Translations under genes and position numbers: made by a program
Notes under the pieces: model-generated
Database searches by the model: none
What the model saw: only the letters and a program-made list of their open reading frames with translations
Told to the model about the DNA's origin: nothing
Assembly: GCA_031291415.1 (NCBI GenBank)
Contig: JARLJB010000175.1
Location: 62,001 to 126,000, forward strand
DNA from: Telmatospirillum sp.
Lineage (GTDB): Bacteria > Pseudomonadota > Alphaproteobacteria > Rhodospirillales > Magnetospirillaceae
DNA: 64,000 nucleotides
Direction of reading: 5' to 3'
Shown here: in pieces, positions 46,914 to 55,297 of the stretch
Position numbering within the stretch: the stretch's first letter is position 1
Layout: each line of letters begins with the position of its first letter

Positions 46914-47750
46914 ATGCGTGATCTTTCCGGCACGACCGGATTGCTGTCGCTCAATACGGCGACGCTGGGACCAAAACGGACGCTCAAGGATGCCGTCGAA
47001 GGCTGTTTGCGCCATGGCATCGAAGGTATCTCGCCATGGCGCGACAAGATCGCCGAGATCGGTTTGACCGAGGCCGAACGGATGATCAGAAGGTCTGGGC
47101 TGACCGTTACCGGTGTCTGCCGGGGTGGAATGTTCCCGGCCGCCGACGCCGAAGGCCGACGTCTGGCCTTGGAGGACAATCGTCGGGCCATCGACGAGGC
47201 CGCTGCCTTGGGAGCGGCCTGCCTGGTCCTCGTCGTCGGTGGCTTGCCCGCTGGATCGAAGGATCTGAAGGGCGCCCGCCGGCAGGTGGAAGACGGTCTG
47301 GCGGCGTCGCTCGACTATGCGCGGTCGGCCGGCGTCAGCCTGGCCATCGAACCATTGCATCCGATGTACGCGGCCGACCGGGCTTGCGTGAACACTCTGG
47401 GGCAGGCGCTTGATCTCTGTGACCGGTTGGGATCGGGGATCGGCGTTGCCGTCGATGTCTATCACGTCTGGTGGGACCCCGAGCTCGACGGGCAAATCGC
47501 CCGGGCTGGCCGCCAGGACCGGCTGCTGGCCTATCACGTCTGCGATTGGATGGTGCCGACCGCCGATCTGCTTCTCGACCGCGGCATGATGGGCGACGGC
47601 GTCATCGATTTACCGGGAATCCGTCGTTCGATGGAGGAGGCCGGATATGCCGGCCTCTGCGAAGTCGAGATTTTCTCAGCCAACAATTGGTGGCCGAAGT
47701 CGATCGACGAAATTCTCGCCGTCATGGTCGAGCGGGGGAAACTGCTATGA
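46914..47750 (+). CDS. Sugar phosphate isomerase/epimerase family protein
   Basis: A 278-residue TIM-barrel protein of the xylose-isomerase-like / IolE-IolI superfamily. Metal-binding residues are visible in LAIEPLHPMY, VDVYHVWWDPEL and CEVEIFS. It probably isomerises or epimerises a keto-sugar or uronate. GGGAG precedes the ATG. The stop overlaps the ATG of the GH88-like gene by 3 bases. The 59-bp gap after the upstream gene contains AATAGTTAC, a half-site of the operon palindrome, possibly an internal control point. Confidence 0.83.
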   Translation: MRDLSGTTGLLSLNTATLGPKRTLKDAVEGCLRHGIEGISPWRDKIAEIGLTEAERMIRRSGLTVTGVCRGGMFPAADAEGRRLALEDNRRAIDEAAALGAACLVLVVGGLPAGSKDLKGARRQVEDGLAASLDYARSAGVSLAIEPLHPMYAADRACVNTLGQALDLCDRLGSGIGVAVDVYHVWWDPELDGQIARAGRQDRLLAYHVCDWMVPTADLLLDRGMMGDGVIDLPGIRRSMEEAGYAGLCEVEIFSANNWWPKSIDEILAVMVERGKLL

Positions 47751-49120
47751 TCATCGACGATAAAATCACGCCATCCGATCTGCTGCCGGCTATTCGCCGG
47801 ATGTGGGAGGCGTCGGCGGTCAAGATCGAGTCCATCGATCGGACCATGAATCGGCAGGAAGGAGCGCCGGTTCATACGGTGGCCGGCCGGTACCGGCCGC
47901 GCGGCTGGACGGACTGGACCCAGGGATTCGAGTTCGGCAGCGCCATCCTGCAGTTCGACGCCACCGGCGACGAGCATTTCCTGGCCGTCGGTCTTGATCG
48001 CATCCGCCGCGAAATGCCCGCCCACATTACGCACTTCGGCGTGCATGACCACGGGTTCAATCAGATCAGCACCTATGGCAATCTGCTGCGCTTGATGGAC
48101 GAGGGGCGAATCCCCGCCGATCCCTGGCAGCGCGAGTATCTGACGCTGGCGCTCAAATGTTCCGGGGCGGTGCAGGCCTACCGCTGGACCGACTTGGGAC
48201 AGGACAAGGGGTTCATTCATTCGTTCAACGGACCGCATTCCCTGTTCATCGATACCATGCGGACGTTACGCTCGCTGATCGTCGCCTATCGGCTCGGCCA
48301 TGTGATGAAGGGCGAGGGCGATCAGGTGATCTCGTTGCTGGGGCGGGCCACCGCCCATGCCAGAACCACTGCCCAGTATGTGGTGTTCTATGGCGATGGG
48401 CGCGACATCTACGATGTCCGGGGCCGGACCGCCCACGAGGCGATCTTCAATGTCACCAATGGCGCCTTCCGCTGTGTCGGCACGCAGCAGGGGTATTCCG
48501 GCTTTACCACCTGGATGCGCGGGTTGAGTTGGGCCGTCTGCGGTTTCGCTGAATTGCTCGAGGCCTTCGCGGCGATTGATGCAGCCGATTTCGAGCCCTA
48601 CGGCGGCAAGGCTGCGGTCATGGCGGAGTTGGACCGGGCGGCGGCGGCGACATCGGATTTCTATATTTCGCATACCGGAACCGATGGGATTCCCTATTGG
48701 GACAGCGGGGCGCCCGGTCTTCGCGATCTCGGCGATCTCTACGGCCGGCCGGCTGACCCGGCCAACGACATCGAGCCGGTCGACAGTTCCGCCGCCGCCA
48801 TCACCGCGCAAGGATTGTTGCGTTATGGCGCCTGGCGCAAGGCGGCGGGATTGGCCGATGCCGACCGCTATCGTCAGGCCGGTCTGACGGTGGTGAAGAC
48901 TCTGCTTGGCGAGGGGTATCTCAGTACCGACGAGGCACACCAGGGACTGGTCCTGCACAGCCAATATCATCGTCCGAATGGTTGGGACTATGTACCGGAG
49001 GGACGGAAGATTCCCTTCGGCGAGGCGACCATGTGGGGCGATTACCACATGCGGGAAGTCGCTCTTTACGTTCAAAGGTTGGCCGAGGGCGGTCCCTATC
49101 TGACGTTCTTCGGCCGGTGA
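47747..49120 (+). CDS. GH88-like unsaturated glucuronyl hydrolase
   Basis: A 457-residue alpha/alpha-barrel enzyme. Segments match unsaturated glucuronyl hydrolases: HDHGF (cf. HDLGF, catalytic Asp region), FIDTM (second Asp region), TTWMRGLSWAVCGFAE, IPYWDSGAPG and DSSAAAITAQGLL. It would release an unsaturated uronate from oligosaccharides produced by lyases. There is no signal peptide, so it is cytoplasmic and needs an uptake system. The ATG at 47747 overlaps the upstream stop; a longer frame from 47471 is only open sequence. The exact glycan is unknown. Confidence 0.82.
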   Translation: MIIDDKITPSDLLPAIRRMWEASAVKIESIDRTMNRQEGAPVHTVAGRYRPRGWTDWTQGFEFGSAILQFDATGDEHFLAVGLDRIRREMPAHITHFGVHDHGFNQISTYGNLLRLMDEGRIPADPWQREYLTLALKCSGAVQAYRWTDLGQDKGFIHSFNGPHSLFIDTMRTLRSLIVAYRLGHVMKGEGDQVISLLGRATAHARTTAQYVVFYGDGRDIYDVRGRTAHEAIFNVTNGAFRCVGTQQGYSGFTTWMRGLSWAVCGFAELLEAFAAIDAADFEPYGGKAAVMAELDRAAAATSDFYISHTGTDGIPYWDSGAPGLRDLGDLYGRPADPANDIEPVDSSAAAITAQGLLRYGAWRKAAGLADADRYRQAGLTVVKTLLGEGYLSTDEAHQGLVLHSQYHRPNGWDYVPEGRKIPFGEATMWGDYHMREVALYVQRLAEGGPYLTFFGR

Positions 49121-49138
49121 GGAACAAGGAGAAAAATA

Positions 49139-49918
49139 ATGAATGCTCGTAGCGGGAGGCGCGTTGCCCTGGTTACCGGAGGTCGGCGCGGGATCGGATT
49201 GGCCATTGCCGAGGCATTGGCGGCCGATGGGTACGATGTGGCGATCACCGGAACGCGGGACGACGAGGTGGCGACGGCGGCGGTCGACCGGCTTCTTTCT
49301 CTCGGCGGGGCTGCGGTTTATGTGGCGGGCGACGTCTCGGTGGTCGAAGATCATGCGCGGGTTCTCGATGCCGTCGAGGCGGCGCTTGGCCCGGTCGATG
49401 TTTTTGTTTCGAACGCCGGTATCGCTCCGCCGCAGCGTCTTGATCTCATGGAGACGACGCCGGAGAACTTCGACGTCGTGTTAGGCGTCAACCTGCGCGG
49501 GGCGTTTTTCCTGGCCCAGGCGGTGGCCAGGCGAATGATCGCCGCCGGGCGGGGCGATCTGACACGCGCTCTGATCTTCGTCAGTTCCTGTTCCGCCGAG
49601 ATGGTCTCGACCAACCGTATCGAATATTGCCTGTCGAAGGCCGGTCTGGCGATGGCCGTCGAAGGGTTCGCCGCCCGGTTGGCGGCTGACGGTATCTCGG
49701 TGTTCGAGGTGCGTCCGGGCATCATCCGGACCGACATGACGTCCGGGGTCCGGACGAAATATGACCAGTTGATCGAGTCCGGATTGGTTCCGGCCAGGCG
49801 ATGGGGGGAGGGTCGGGACGTGGCGGCCGCGGTACGGTCCCTGGCGCGTCCCGACATGGCTTACGCCACCGGTTCGGTGATCAACGTCGACGGTGGATTG
49901 ACGGTGAGCCGGCTTTAG
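49139..49918 (+). CDS. Short-chain dehydrogenase (FabG/KduD-like)
   Basis: A 259-residue SDR. TGGRRGIG (cofactor) opens the protein; NAG (in FVSNAGIAPP), SSCS with the catalytic Ser and YCLSK (Tyr and Lys) follow. The C-terminal GSVINVDGG is typical. In this operon a KduD-like role on a keto-uronate is plausible, but general ketoreductase activity cannot be excluded. AAGGAG lies well placed before the ATG, 18 bases after the GH88-like gene. The stop codon lies inside the terminator hairpin. Confidence 0.85.
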   Translation: MNARSGRRVALVTGGRRGIGLAIAEALAADGYDVAITGTRDDEVATAAVDRLLSLGGAAVYVAGDVSVVEDHARVLDAVEAALGPVDVFVSNAGIAPPQRLDLMETTPENFDVVLGVNLRGAFFLAQAVARRMIAAGRGDLTRALIFVSSCSAEMVSTNRIEYCLSKAGLAMAVEGFAARLAADGISVFEVRPGIIRTDMTSGVRTKYDQLIESGLVPARRWGEGRDVAAAVRSLARPDMAYATGSVINVDGGLTVSRL

Positions 49919-49955
49919 AGTTCGGCACCAGCCTCGGGCTGGTGTCGAACTCTAA
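49915..49955. terminator. Shared bidirectional hairpin between SDR and NhaD genes
   Basis: AGAGTTCGGCACCAGCC pairs with GGCTGGTGTCGAACTCT over 17 bp with one G-T type mismatch and a four-base loop. The hairpin contains the stop codons of both convergent genes (TAG of the SDR, TAA of nhaD). There is no T-run on either side. Confidence 0.65.
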
Positions 49956-51235
49956 TGAAACAACCGGTATTCGACAAGGTAGGTGGCCGCGCCAGCCAGA
50001 TAGCCGATCAGGGCGAGGCCGCCGATCTTCTTGAGGTACCAGAGGAAGCGGATTTTTTCCAAACCCATGGCGGCGACGCCGGCCGCCGACCCGATGACGA
50101 GGATCGACCCGCCGGTGCCGGTACAATAGGCGAGGAATTCCCAGAGAAAATGATCCGGCGGATAGGTGGCCAGGTCATACATGCCCATGGACGCCGCTAC
50201 CAGCGGCACATTGTCGACGATCGCGCTGACGACACCGATGATGAGGACGATGATATCCTGCCGACCGATGACATGGTCAAGCCATTGGGCCAGGGAGGCC
50301 AGGATGTGGGCATGCTCCAGCGTGGCCACGGCCAATAGGATGCCGATGAAGAACACGATCGAACTCATGTCGATCCTGTTTAAGGCGTGACCCAGCGTCA
50401 GACGCTGTCTGGCGGTGCTCTCCTTGCCGCGATGAAGCAAATCGGTGACCAGCCAGAGGATGCCCAACCCAAACAGGATGCCGAGGAAGGGGGGCAGATG
50501 CGTTGCCGTCTTGAACGCCGGCACCGCCACCAGAATGCCCAGCCCGAGACAGAATATCACCGTGCGCTCGAACGCCGTGGCCGGGTTGCCGTAGTCGTCT
50601 TCGACCGCCTTCCCTGATCTCATGTCGCGTCCGCGCAAGACATATGCGGCGATACCCATGGGCAGGGCCAGACTCACCGCCGACGGCAGGAACACCCCCT
50701 TGATAATGGCCAGAGTGGTGATCTGTCCGCCGATCCACAGCATGGTGGTCGTCACGTCGCCGATCGGCGACCAGGCGCCGCCGCTGTTGGCCGCGATAAC
50801 GATGATGCCGGCGAAGAAAAGACGATCTTCCCGCTTCGCCAGAAGTCGCCTCGTGAGGGAAATCATGACGATGGTCGTCGTCAGGTTGTCGAGGATGGCG
50901 CTGAGGAAAAAGGTGACGATGCCGACCAGGCACAGGAGTGCGGACAGGCTGGAGGTCCGGACCCGACTGGTGATGACCTCGAACCCGTTGTGAGCATCCA
51001 TGACCTCCACGATGGTCATGGCGCCCGTCAGGAAGAACACGATCTGCGCGACGGACATCACCGACTCACTCAGCTGTGCGCCCACGGCGGGAGCATCGGC
51101 CGACGACATTGCGTAGACCGTCCACAGGAGCCCGGCGCCGACCAGTGCGGATGCCGATTTGTTGATCTTGATCGGATGTTCGAAGGCGATGGCCGCGTAG
51201 GCCACGACGAAAATGACGGCGAGAGCGTTTACCAT
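49952..51235 (-). CDS. nhaD: NhaD-type Na+/H+ antiporter
   Basis: A 427-residue inner-membrane protein with about 12 helices. The segments FFLSAILDNLTTTIVMISL, NSGGAWSPIGDVTTTMLW, SAIVDNVPLVAASMGM and YCTGTGGSILVIGSAAG are characteristic of NhaD. It exports Na+ or Li+ in exchange for protons. The ATG at 51235 begins directly with the first helix; the frame runs to 51313 without a better site, and the ribosome site here is weak. It is divergent from the LysR gene (323-bp gap). Confidence 0.9.
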   Translation of the reverse strand: MVNALAVIFVVAYAAIAFEHPIKINKSASALVGAGLLWTVYAMSSADAPAVGAQLSESVMSVAQIVFFLTGAMTIVEVMDAHNGFEVITSRVRTSSLSALLCLVGIVTFFLSAILDNLTTTIVMISLTRRLLAKREDRLFFAGIIVIAANSGGAWSPIGDVTTTMLWIGGQITTLAIIKGVFLPSAVSLALPMGIAAYVLRGRDMRSGKAVEDDYGNPATAFERTVIFCLGLGILVAVPAFKTATHLPPFLGILFGLGILWLVTDLLHRGKESTARQRLTLGHALNRIDMSSIVFFIGILLAVATLEHAHILASLAQWLDHVIGRQDIIVLIIGVVSAIVDNVPLVAASMGMYDLATYPPDHFLWEFLAYCTGTGGSILVIGSAAGVAAMGLEKIRFLWYLKKIGGLALIGYLAGAATYLVEYRLFH

Positions 51236-51558
51236 GTGGGTGTGCCCGTCCCCGCGCGGCGGCCCGACCGGCACGAAAACCTGCCTACACAGCCTCAGTC
51301 GGCACATAGACACCCGCCGCCAAGTTACACATCTCGGACGCGCCCCGCAATCCGTTCACCCCGAGTGCCATGTATTATGAACGTTGGCGCGATATTGGCG
51401 ATTCTTCATGACCGGCATGATCCGACGTGCGGCGCAGTATCGTTTTGATTGCAATTTCTCCGGTTGGCTGATCAACTTATACGGGTGCGTTGGCTCCAAA
51501 TGTTTGACATTTCAAGTGTCCAAGGTAACCGCCAAGTCACGCATGAAAAAGGAGTCAG
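51236..51558. other. Divergent promoter region, nhaD / LysR gene
   Basis: 323 non-coding bases. A TTGACA-containing inverted motif (GACA-TTTCAA-GTGTC, 51506-51520) lies about 40-55 bases before the LysR start and has the T-N11-A look of a LysR site. Otherwise nothing recognisable. Confidence 0.4.
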
Positions 51559-52548
51559 ATGTTTCGAAGCAACGAGACTTCGCCGCGAAAGGGCCGTCGA
51601 CGCTTGCCACCGCTCAACGCCGCGAGAACCTTCGAGGCTATCGCCCGGACAATGTCGATCACTGGCGCGGCAAGCGACCTGAACGTGACACCGTCTGCCG
51701 TCAGCCAGCAATTACGGGCCTTGGAAGAATATCTTGGGGTCAGCCTGATCGAGCGGAGCCCTCGCGGTCTTGCTCTTACCAAGTTCGGCGAACGGCTGTT
51801 TCCGTCGTTTTCGCACGGGTTCGACCTGATCGCCCGAGCTTGCGAAGATCTCAAAGGTGGCGAAGCCAATTTGGCTGTATCGACCTTGTCCTCTCTCGCA
51901 ACACGCTGGTTGAATCCCAGATTGGGGGAATTTTATAAGCATCAAGAAAATCTTTGCATATATATCGACACATCCTCTCGGCTCGTCGATTTCTCAAAAG
52001 AGACATTCGATATGGCTATTCGTTATGGTGACGGAAAATATCCTAATTTCGTGTCTGATTATCTGTTCTGTGAATATTTTATTCCTGCGGCGGCACCGCA
52101 TTTGATCGATGATTACAAAAATATGCTCTCTGACGGCCGCTGCGACGGCATGACCTTCTTGTGCGACGAAGGGATGGAGTCCGGCGAACGGGTGACCTGG
52201 ATGACCTGGTTTGCCCGCCGTGGCCGGTCGTTCACGGTCCCGGCCAGACGTATCGTTTACACCGACGCGAATATGACAATCGATGCGGGCGTCAACGGGT
52301 ACGGTCTGTTATTGGGCCGACGTGTGTTGGTCGACGATTTGGTGAGCAGCGGAAAATTGGCCTACCTCGACGACGAGCCCGTCGATTTTGGGCTGGCCTA
52401 TTATCTGGTTTATCCGTCTCTCGCCGGGCTGTCGCCGGCCGCGCGGGCATTCCGCAACTGGCTGCTTGACCGCGCCAGGACGGAACGCGCGCGTCTGACC
52501 GACTGGCCGCAAAGACGTGACCAAACGGATTTCGCCAAGTCGCGGTGA
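51559..52548 (+). CDS. LysR-family transcriptional regulator (GcvA-like)
   Basis: A 329-residue regulator. The N-terminal winged helix (about residues 18-77) reads LNAARTFEAIARTMSITGAA, then VTPSAVSQQLRALEEYLGVS, typical of the GcvA/AmpR branch. The C-terminal half is a substrate-binding-protein-like effector domain. AAGGAG lies seven bases before the ATG. It is divergent from nhaD, the usual LysR target arrangement, although the uronide operon and the downstream gene are also possible targets. Codons in about 51930-52130 are more AT-rich than in the neighbours. Confidence 0.87.
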   Translation: MFRSNETSPRKGRRRLPPLNAARTFEAIARTMSITGAASDLNVTPSAVSQQLRALEEYLGVSLIERSPRGLALTKFGERLFPSFSHGFDLIARACEDLKGGEANLAVSTLSSLATRWLNPRLGEFYKHQENLCIYIDTSSRLVDFSKETFDMAIRYGDGKYPNFVSDYLFCEYFIPAAAPHLIDDYKNMLSDGRCDGMTFLCDEGMESGERVTWMTWFARRGRSFTVPARRIVYTDANMTIDAGVNGYGLLLGRRVLVDDLVSSGKLAYLDDEPVDFGLAYYLVYPSLAGLSPAARAFRNWLLDRARTERARLTDWPQRRDQTDFAKSR

Positions 52549-52806
52549 CGAGTCGCGTGAGATAGGTTTCAAGCAACGAGCATTGGTGTAAGACGCTGGG
52601 ATGAAAAAGCTGTGATAGTCATTCATTAATGAAATATTCAGTATCGATTTTTGATTTGCGGTTTGGGTTTCCTTTGTTCAACGTCTTGATTAAGCAAATC
52701 GACAACCGGCTATGCGTCGATTCTGTAACAACCAAGGACCTTCCAAACATCGCACGAAAAAAAGTTTCGGTTCGTGCAAGTCAAAGATGCCAAAAGGAGA
52801 TGTCCA

Positions 52807-53892
52807 TTGAGACTGTCGGAGATTGCTTCCGCGCTTGGAGCAGAACTTGTCGGCGGGGATGATGTGTCGGAACTTGAGATAATAGGCGTTGCCGGCATCA
52901 AGGAAGCCGGCTCTGACCAGATCACCTTTGTCGCCAACCCCAAGTATGCGATCGCGGCCAAAACGACGCGTGCCGCAGCGGTCATCGTCGAGCCGGGTTT
53001 TCCCCAAATCGCCACTCCCACGCTACGCACGAAAAACCCCTATTTTGCCTTTGCCCGTGCCGTCGAACTGTTCTACCAACCACCCCGCTATGAGCCGGGG
53101 GTGCATCCGACCGCTGTCGTCCACCCGGCCGCCCGGATTGGCCGGAATGCGCATATTGGCGCGTATGTGGTGATCGATGCGGATGTGGAAATCGGAGATG
53201 ACGCCGTTCTCCTGCCACATGTGGTGATCTATCGCGGTGCGCGGATAGGCAATAACTTCTTCGCCCACAGCCATGCCACCGTTCGCGAATATTGTCATCT
53301 CGGGAACAATGTCATCTTGCAGAACGGTGCCATCGTCGGTGCGGACGGTTTTGGCTTTGCCAAGGACGACGCGCGCCAATGGCATAAGATTGCGCAGTCC
53401 GGAGTCACCATATTGGAAGACGATGTCGAGGTGCAGGCCAACGCCTGCATCGATCGTGCGTCAATTGGTGAGACGCGGATCCGCCGCGGTGCAAAGATCG
53501 ACAACTTCGTCCAAATCGGTCACGGGTCCGAGGTCGGTGAAAATTCCGTGCTTTGTGCGCGGGTTGGCTTGGCCGGGTCGACGATGGTCGGGAAGAATGT
53601 GACTCTTGCTGGCGGCGTTGGTGTTGCCGGTCATTGCTCCATCGGCGATGGTGCTGTCGTTACTGCGATGAGTGGTGTTCCGAACGATGTTGAGCCGGGT
53701 AAGGTCGTCAGCGGTTTTCCCGCCATTGAGAACAGACAATGGCTGCGTAATGCCGCTGTTTCCAAGCATCTTTCCGATATGGCCAAGACGGTACGCCGGC
53801 TGTCTGTGACCCTCGAAGGTGTCAGAGACTCTGATCCTTCACTGGGGCTGCCGGCGCACCGTGGAGCAACCGGCCGATCAGATCGATGTTGA
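52807..53892 (+). CDS. lpxD: UDP-3-O-acylglucosamine N-acyltransferase
   Basis: A 361-residue left-handed beta-helix acyltransferase of lipid A synthesis. The N-terminal uridine-binding domain (about residues 1-95) is followed by hexapeptide repeats (about 100-320), with KIDNFVQIGHGSEVG holding the catalytic His. TTG at 52807 (LRLSEIASALG) is the likely start because AAAAGGAG lies six bases upstream. It stands alone, away from fabZ and lpxA, so it may be a second copy. Its last 71 bases overlap the 3' end of the convergent transporter gene, giving an unusual tail (residues 338-361). Confidence 0.87.
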   Translation: MRLSEIASALGAELVGGDDVSELEIIGVAGIKEAGSDQITFVANPKYAIAAKTTRAAAVIVEPGFPQIATPTLRTKNPYFAFARAVELFYQPPRYEPGVHPTAVVHPAARIGRNAHIGAYVVIDADVEIGDDAVLLPHVVIYRGARIGNNFFAHSHATVREYCHLGNNVILQNGAIVGADGFGFAKDDARQWHKIAQSGVTILEDDVEVQANACIDRASIGETRIRRGAKIDNFVQIGHGSEVGENSVLCARVGLAGSTMVGKNVTLAGGVGVAGHCSIGDGAVVTAMSGVPNDVEPGKVVSGFPAIENRQWLRNAAVSKHLSDMAKTVRRLSVTLEGVRDSDPSLGLPAHRGATGRSDRC

Positions 53893-54748
53893 GGTTGTTG
53901 CCGATCCCGGCCAGCAGCACCATCAAGGCACCAGCGATCTGCACGACAGTGAGCAGATGACCATAGGCCAGGTAGTCGACCAGCACGGCGATGGCCGGAT
54001 AGGCGAAAGAGAGAACGGCGATCGAGGCGGTCGGCAGTTGCTGGAAGGCGGAATACATCAAGATGTACATGATGCAGCTGTGCACCAGCCCGAGAACGGC
54101 CAGGCATTCCCACTGGAAGTTTCGTGCGGGCAGGGCGCCGAAATCGGCGAGCGGCGCCAGCACGACAATTCCGATGACCAATTGCGACAACGCGATCACG
54201 TGGGGCGTCACGACGCCCTTGAGGCGTTTGGTGATCAGGGTGGCAACCGCGTAGAGCGCTGCCGCCAGCAACGCCAGTCCGCAGCCGATCAGATAGTCGG
54301 GACTGTAGATGATCGTGCTGCCGTTCGGGCGGATCACCAGGAGAGCGCCGCCGAAGGCGACGACGAGCCAAAGCAGCCGATTGAGGGTGATCCGTTCACC
54401 GAACAGAACGGCGCCGGCGAAAAAGACGAAGATCGGCTGAACATGGTAGATCGTCGTGCTGATGCCGATCGTCGTGCGCGAGTAGGAGGCGAAGAGGGCG
54501 ACCCAATTGAAGACGATCGCCAGACCGCCCACGCCGATCAGTGCCAGCGTGCGTCGCGACAGGGAGAGCTTCCGAAGCAGACCTTTCGCATAGCAGTAGA
54601 AAAATAGGCACAGGGCTCCGAACAGGCATCTGAAGAAAACGACATTGAAGGGAGATTGACCCGACTCGACGACAAAGAAACCGATCGTTCCGGACAGGGC
54701 CATTGCGGCAACCATTTCGACACTGGGTGTCATGGCGCGGTTCTTCAT
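53822..54748 (-). CDS. EamA-family transporter
   Basis: A 308-residue inner-membrane protein with ten predicted helices in two EamA repeats. Segments include SGTIGFFVVESGQSPFNVVFFRC and TIYHVQPIFVFFAGAVLFGERIT (repeat 1) and TASIAVLSFAYPAIAVLVDYLAYG (repeat 2). It probably exports an amino acid or metabolite; the substrate is unknown. AAAGGG lies about ten bases before the ATG. The C-terminal end overlaps lpxD tail-to-tail by 71 bases. Confidence 0.83.
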   Translation of the reverse strand: MKNRAMTPSVEMVAAMALSGTIGFFVVESGQSPFNVVFFRCLFGALCLFFYCYAKGLLRKLSLSRRTLALIGVGGLAIVFNWVALFASYSRTTIGISTTIYHVQPIFVFFAGAVLFGERITLNRLLWLVVAFGGALLVIRPNGSTIIYSPDYLIGCGLALLAAALYAVATLITKRLKGVVTPHVIALSQLVIGIVVLAPLADFGALPARNFQWECLAVLGLVHSCIMYILMYSAFQQLPTASIAVLSFAYPAIAVLVDYLAYGHLLTVVQIAGALMVLLAGIGNNLNIDLIGRLLHGAPAAPVKDQSL

Positions 54749-55297
54749 GCTGTGTCACCCTTTCATGCACGGGAGGCGCGTGGATTGTCACGTAGTCGTG
54801 TCGTTTTAGATAAAAATTAAGTATTATAAGGATTATTACGACAATAAATGTCGCATTGTTCGTCGATTAACTTAGTGTGCTACACCATTGTTATTGTGTA
54901 ATTGCTCATTTATGTTTCATATGCTGTCTTGAAATGATGATACACGCTGTCATTATCAGGGACATAATTAGATTATCTTAATATCTTTTAGTTAATCTAT
55001 TAACGTGTTATTGATTCTGTGTCGCCGCTCTGTCCGGATTGGTGCCGGCGCTCTCCTGGTATCCTTGGTGAAGCCCGCGTGCCGCGGGCGTTTGGTGGTT
55101 CATCTCTTCACTGCGGATGGGTCGGCCGGTTGCGCCAAAGTGAGAGCGGCTGTCGACCGTAGTGATCGCTGTTAGAAGAAGCCCCTGTCTCGAAGGGGCG
55201 ACTTATCGAGACAGGGGCTGAAAGTCGTCCCCGAGGGGACGACATAAATCGGCGGGAGAGCCTGCTGTGCCGTGGGGCGCGATCAGGTTTTGCGACG
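54749..55297. other. Long intergenic region: AT-rich segment plus three hairpins
   Basis: About 550 non-coding bases. From about 54800 to 55020 the DNA is strikingly AT-rich compared with the rest of the window and has no reading frame of note. From 55073 to 55243 there are three perfect stems: GCCCGCG/CGCGGGC (55073-55089), AGCCCCTGTCTCG/CGAGACAGGGGCT (55180-55219) and GTCGTCCCC/GGGGACGAC (55224-55243). The AT-rich part could hold promoters of the EamA gene or be foreign DNA. Confidence 0.55.
55180..55243 (-). terminator. Tandem hairpins after the MFS gene
   Basis: On the minus strand, GTCGTCCCC-TC-GGGGACGAC is followed by a 13-bp stem AGCCCCTGTCTCG/CGAGACAGGGGCT and then TTCTTCTAAC. The second stem plus T-rich tail looks like a terminator for the MFS gene, 55 bases after its stop. 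Confidence 0.6.

Noticed and set aside
47471..47746. Longer version of the GH88-like gene
   Set aside because: The first 92 codons are an out-of-frame reading of the isomerase gene; the ATG overlapping its stop is the natural start.
53819..54607. 262-codon frame antisense to the EamA transporter
   Set aside because: Highly charged shadow translation; the minus strand shows ten hydrophobic helices.
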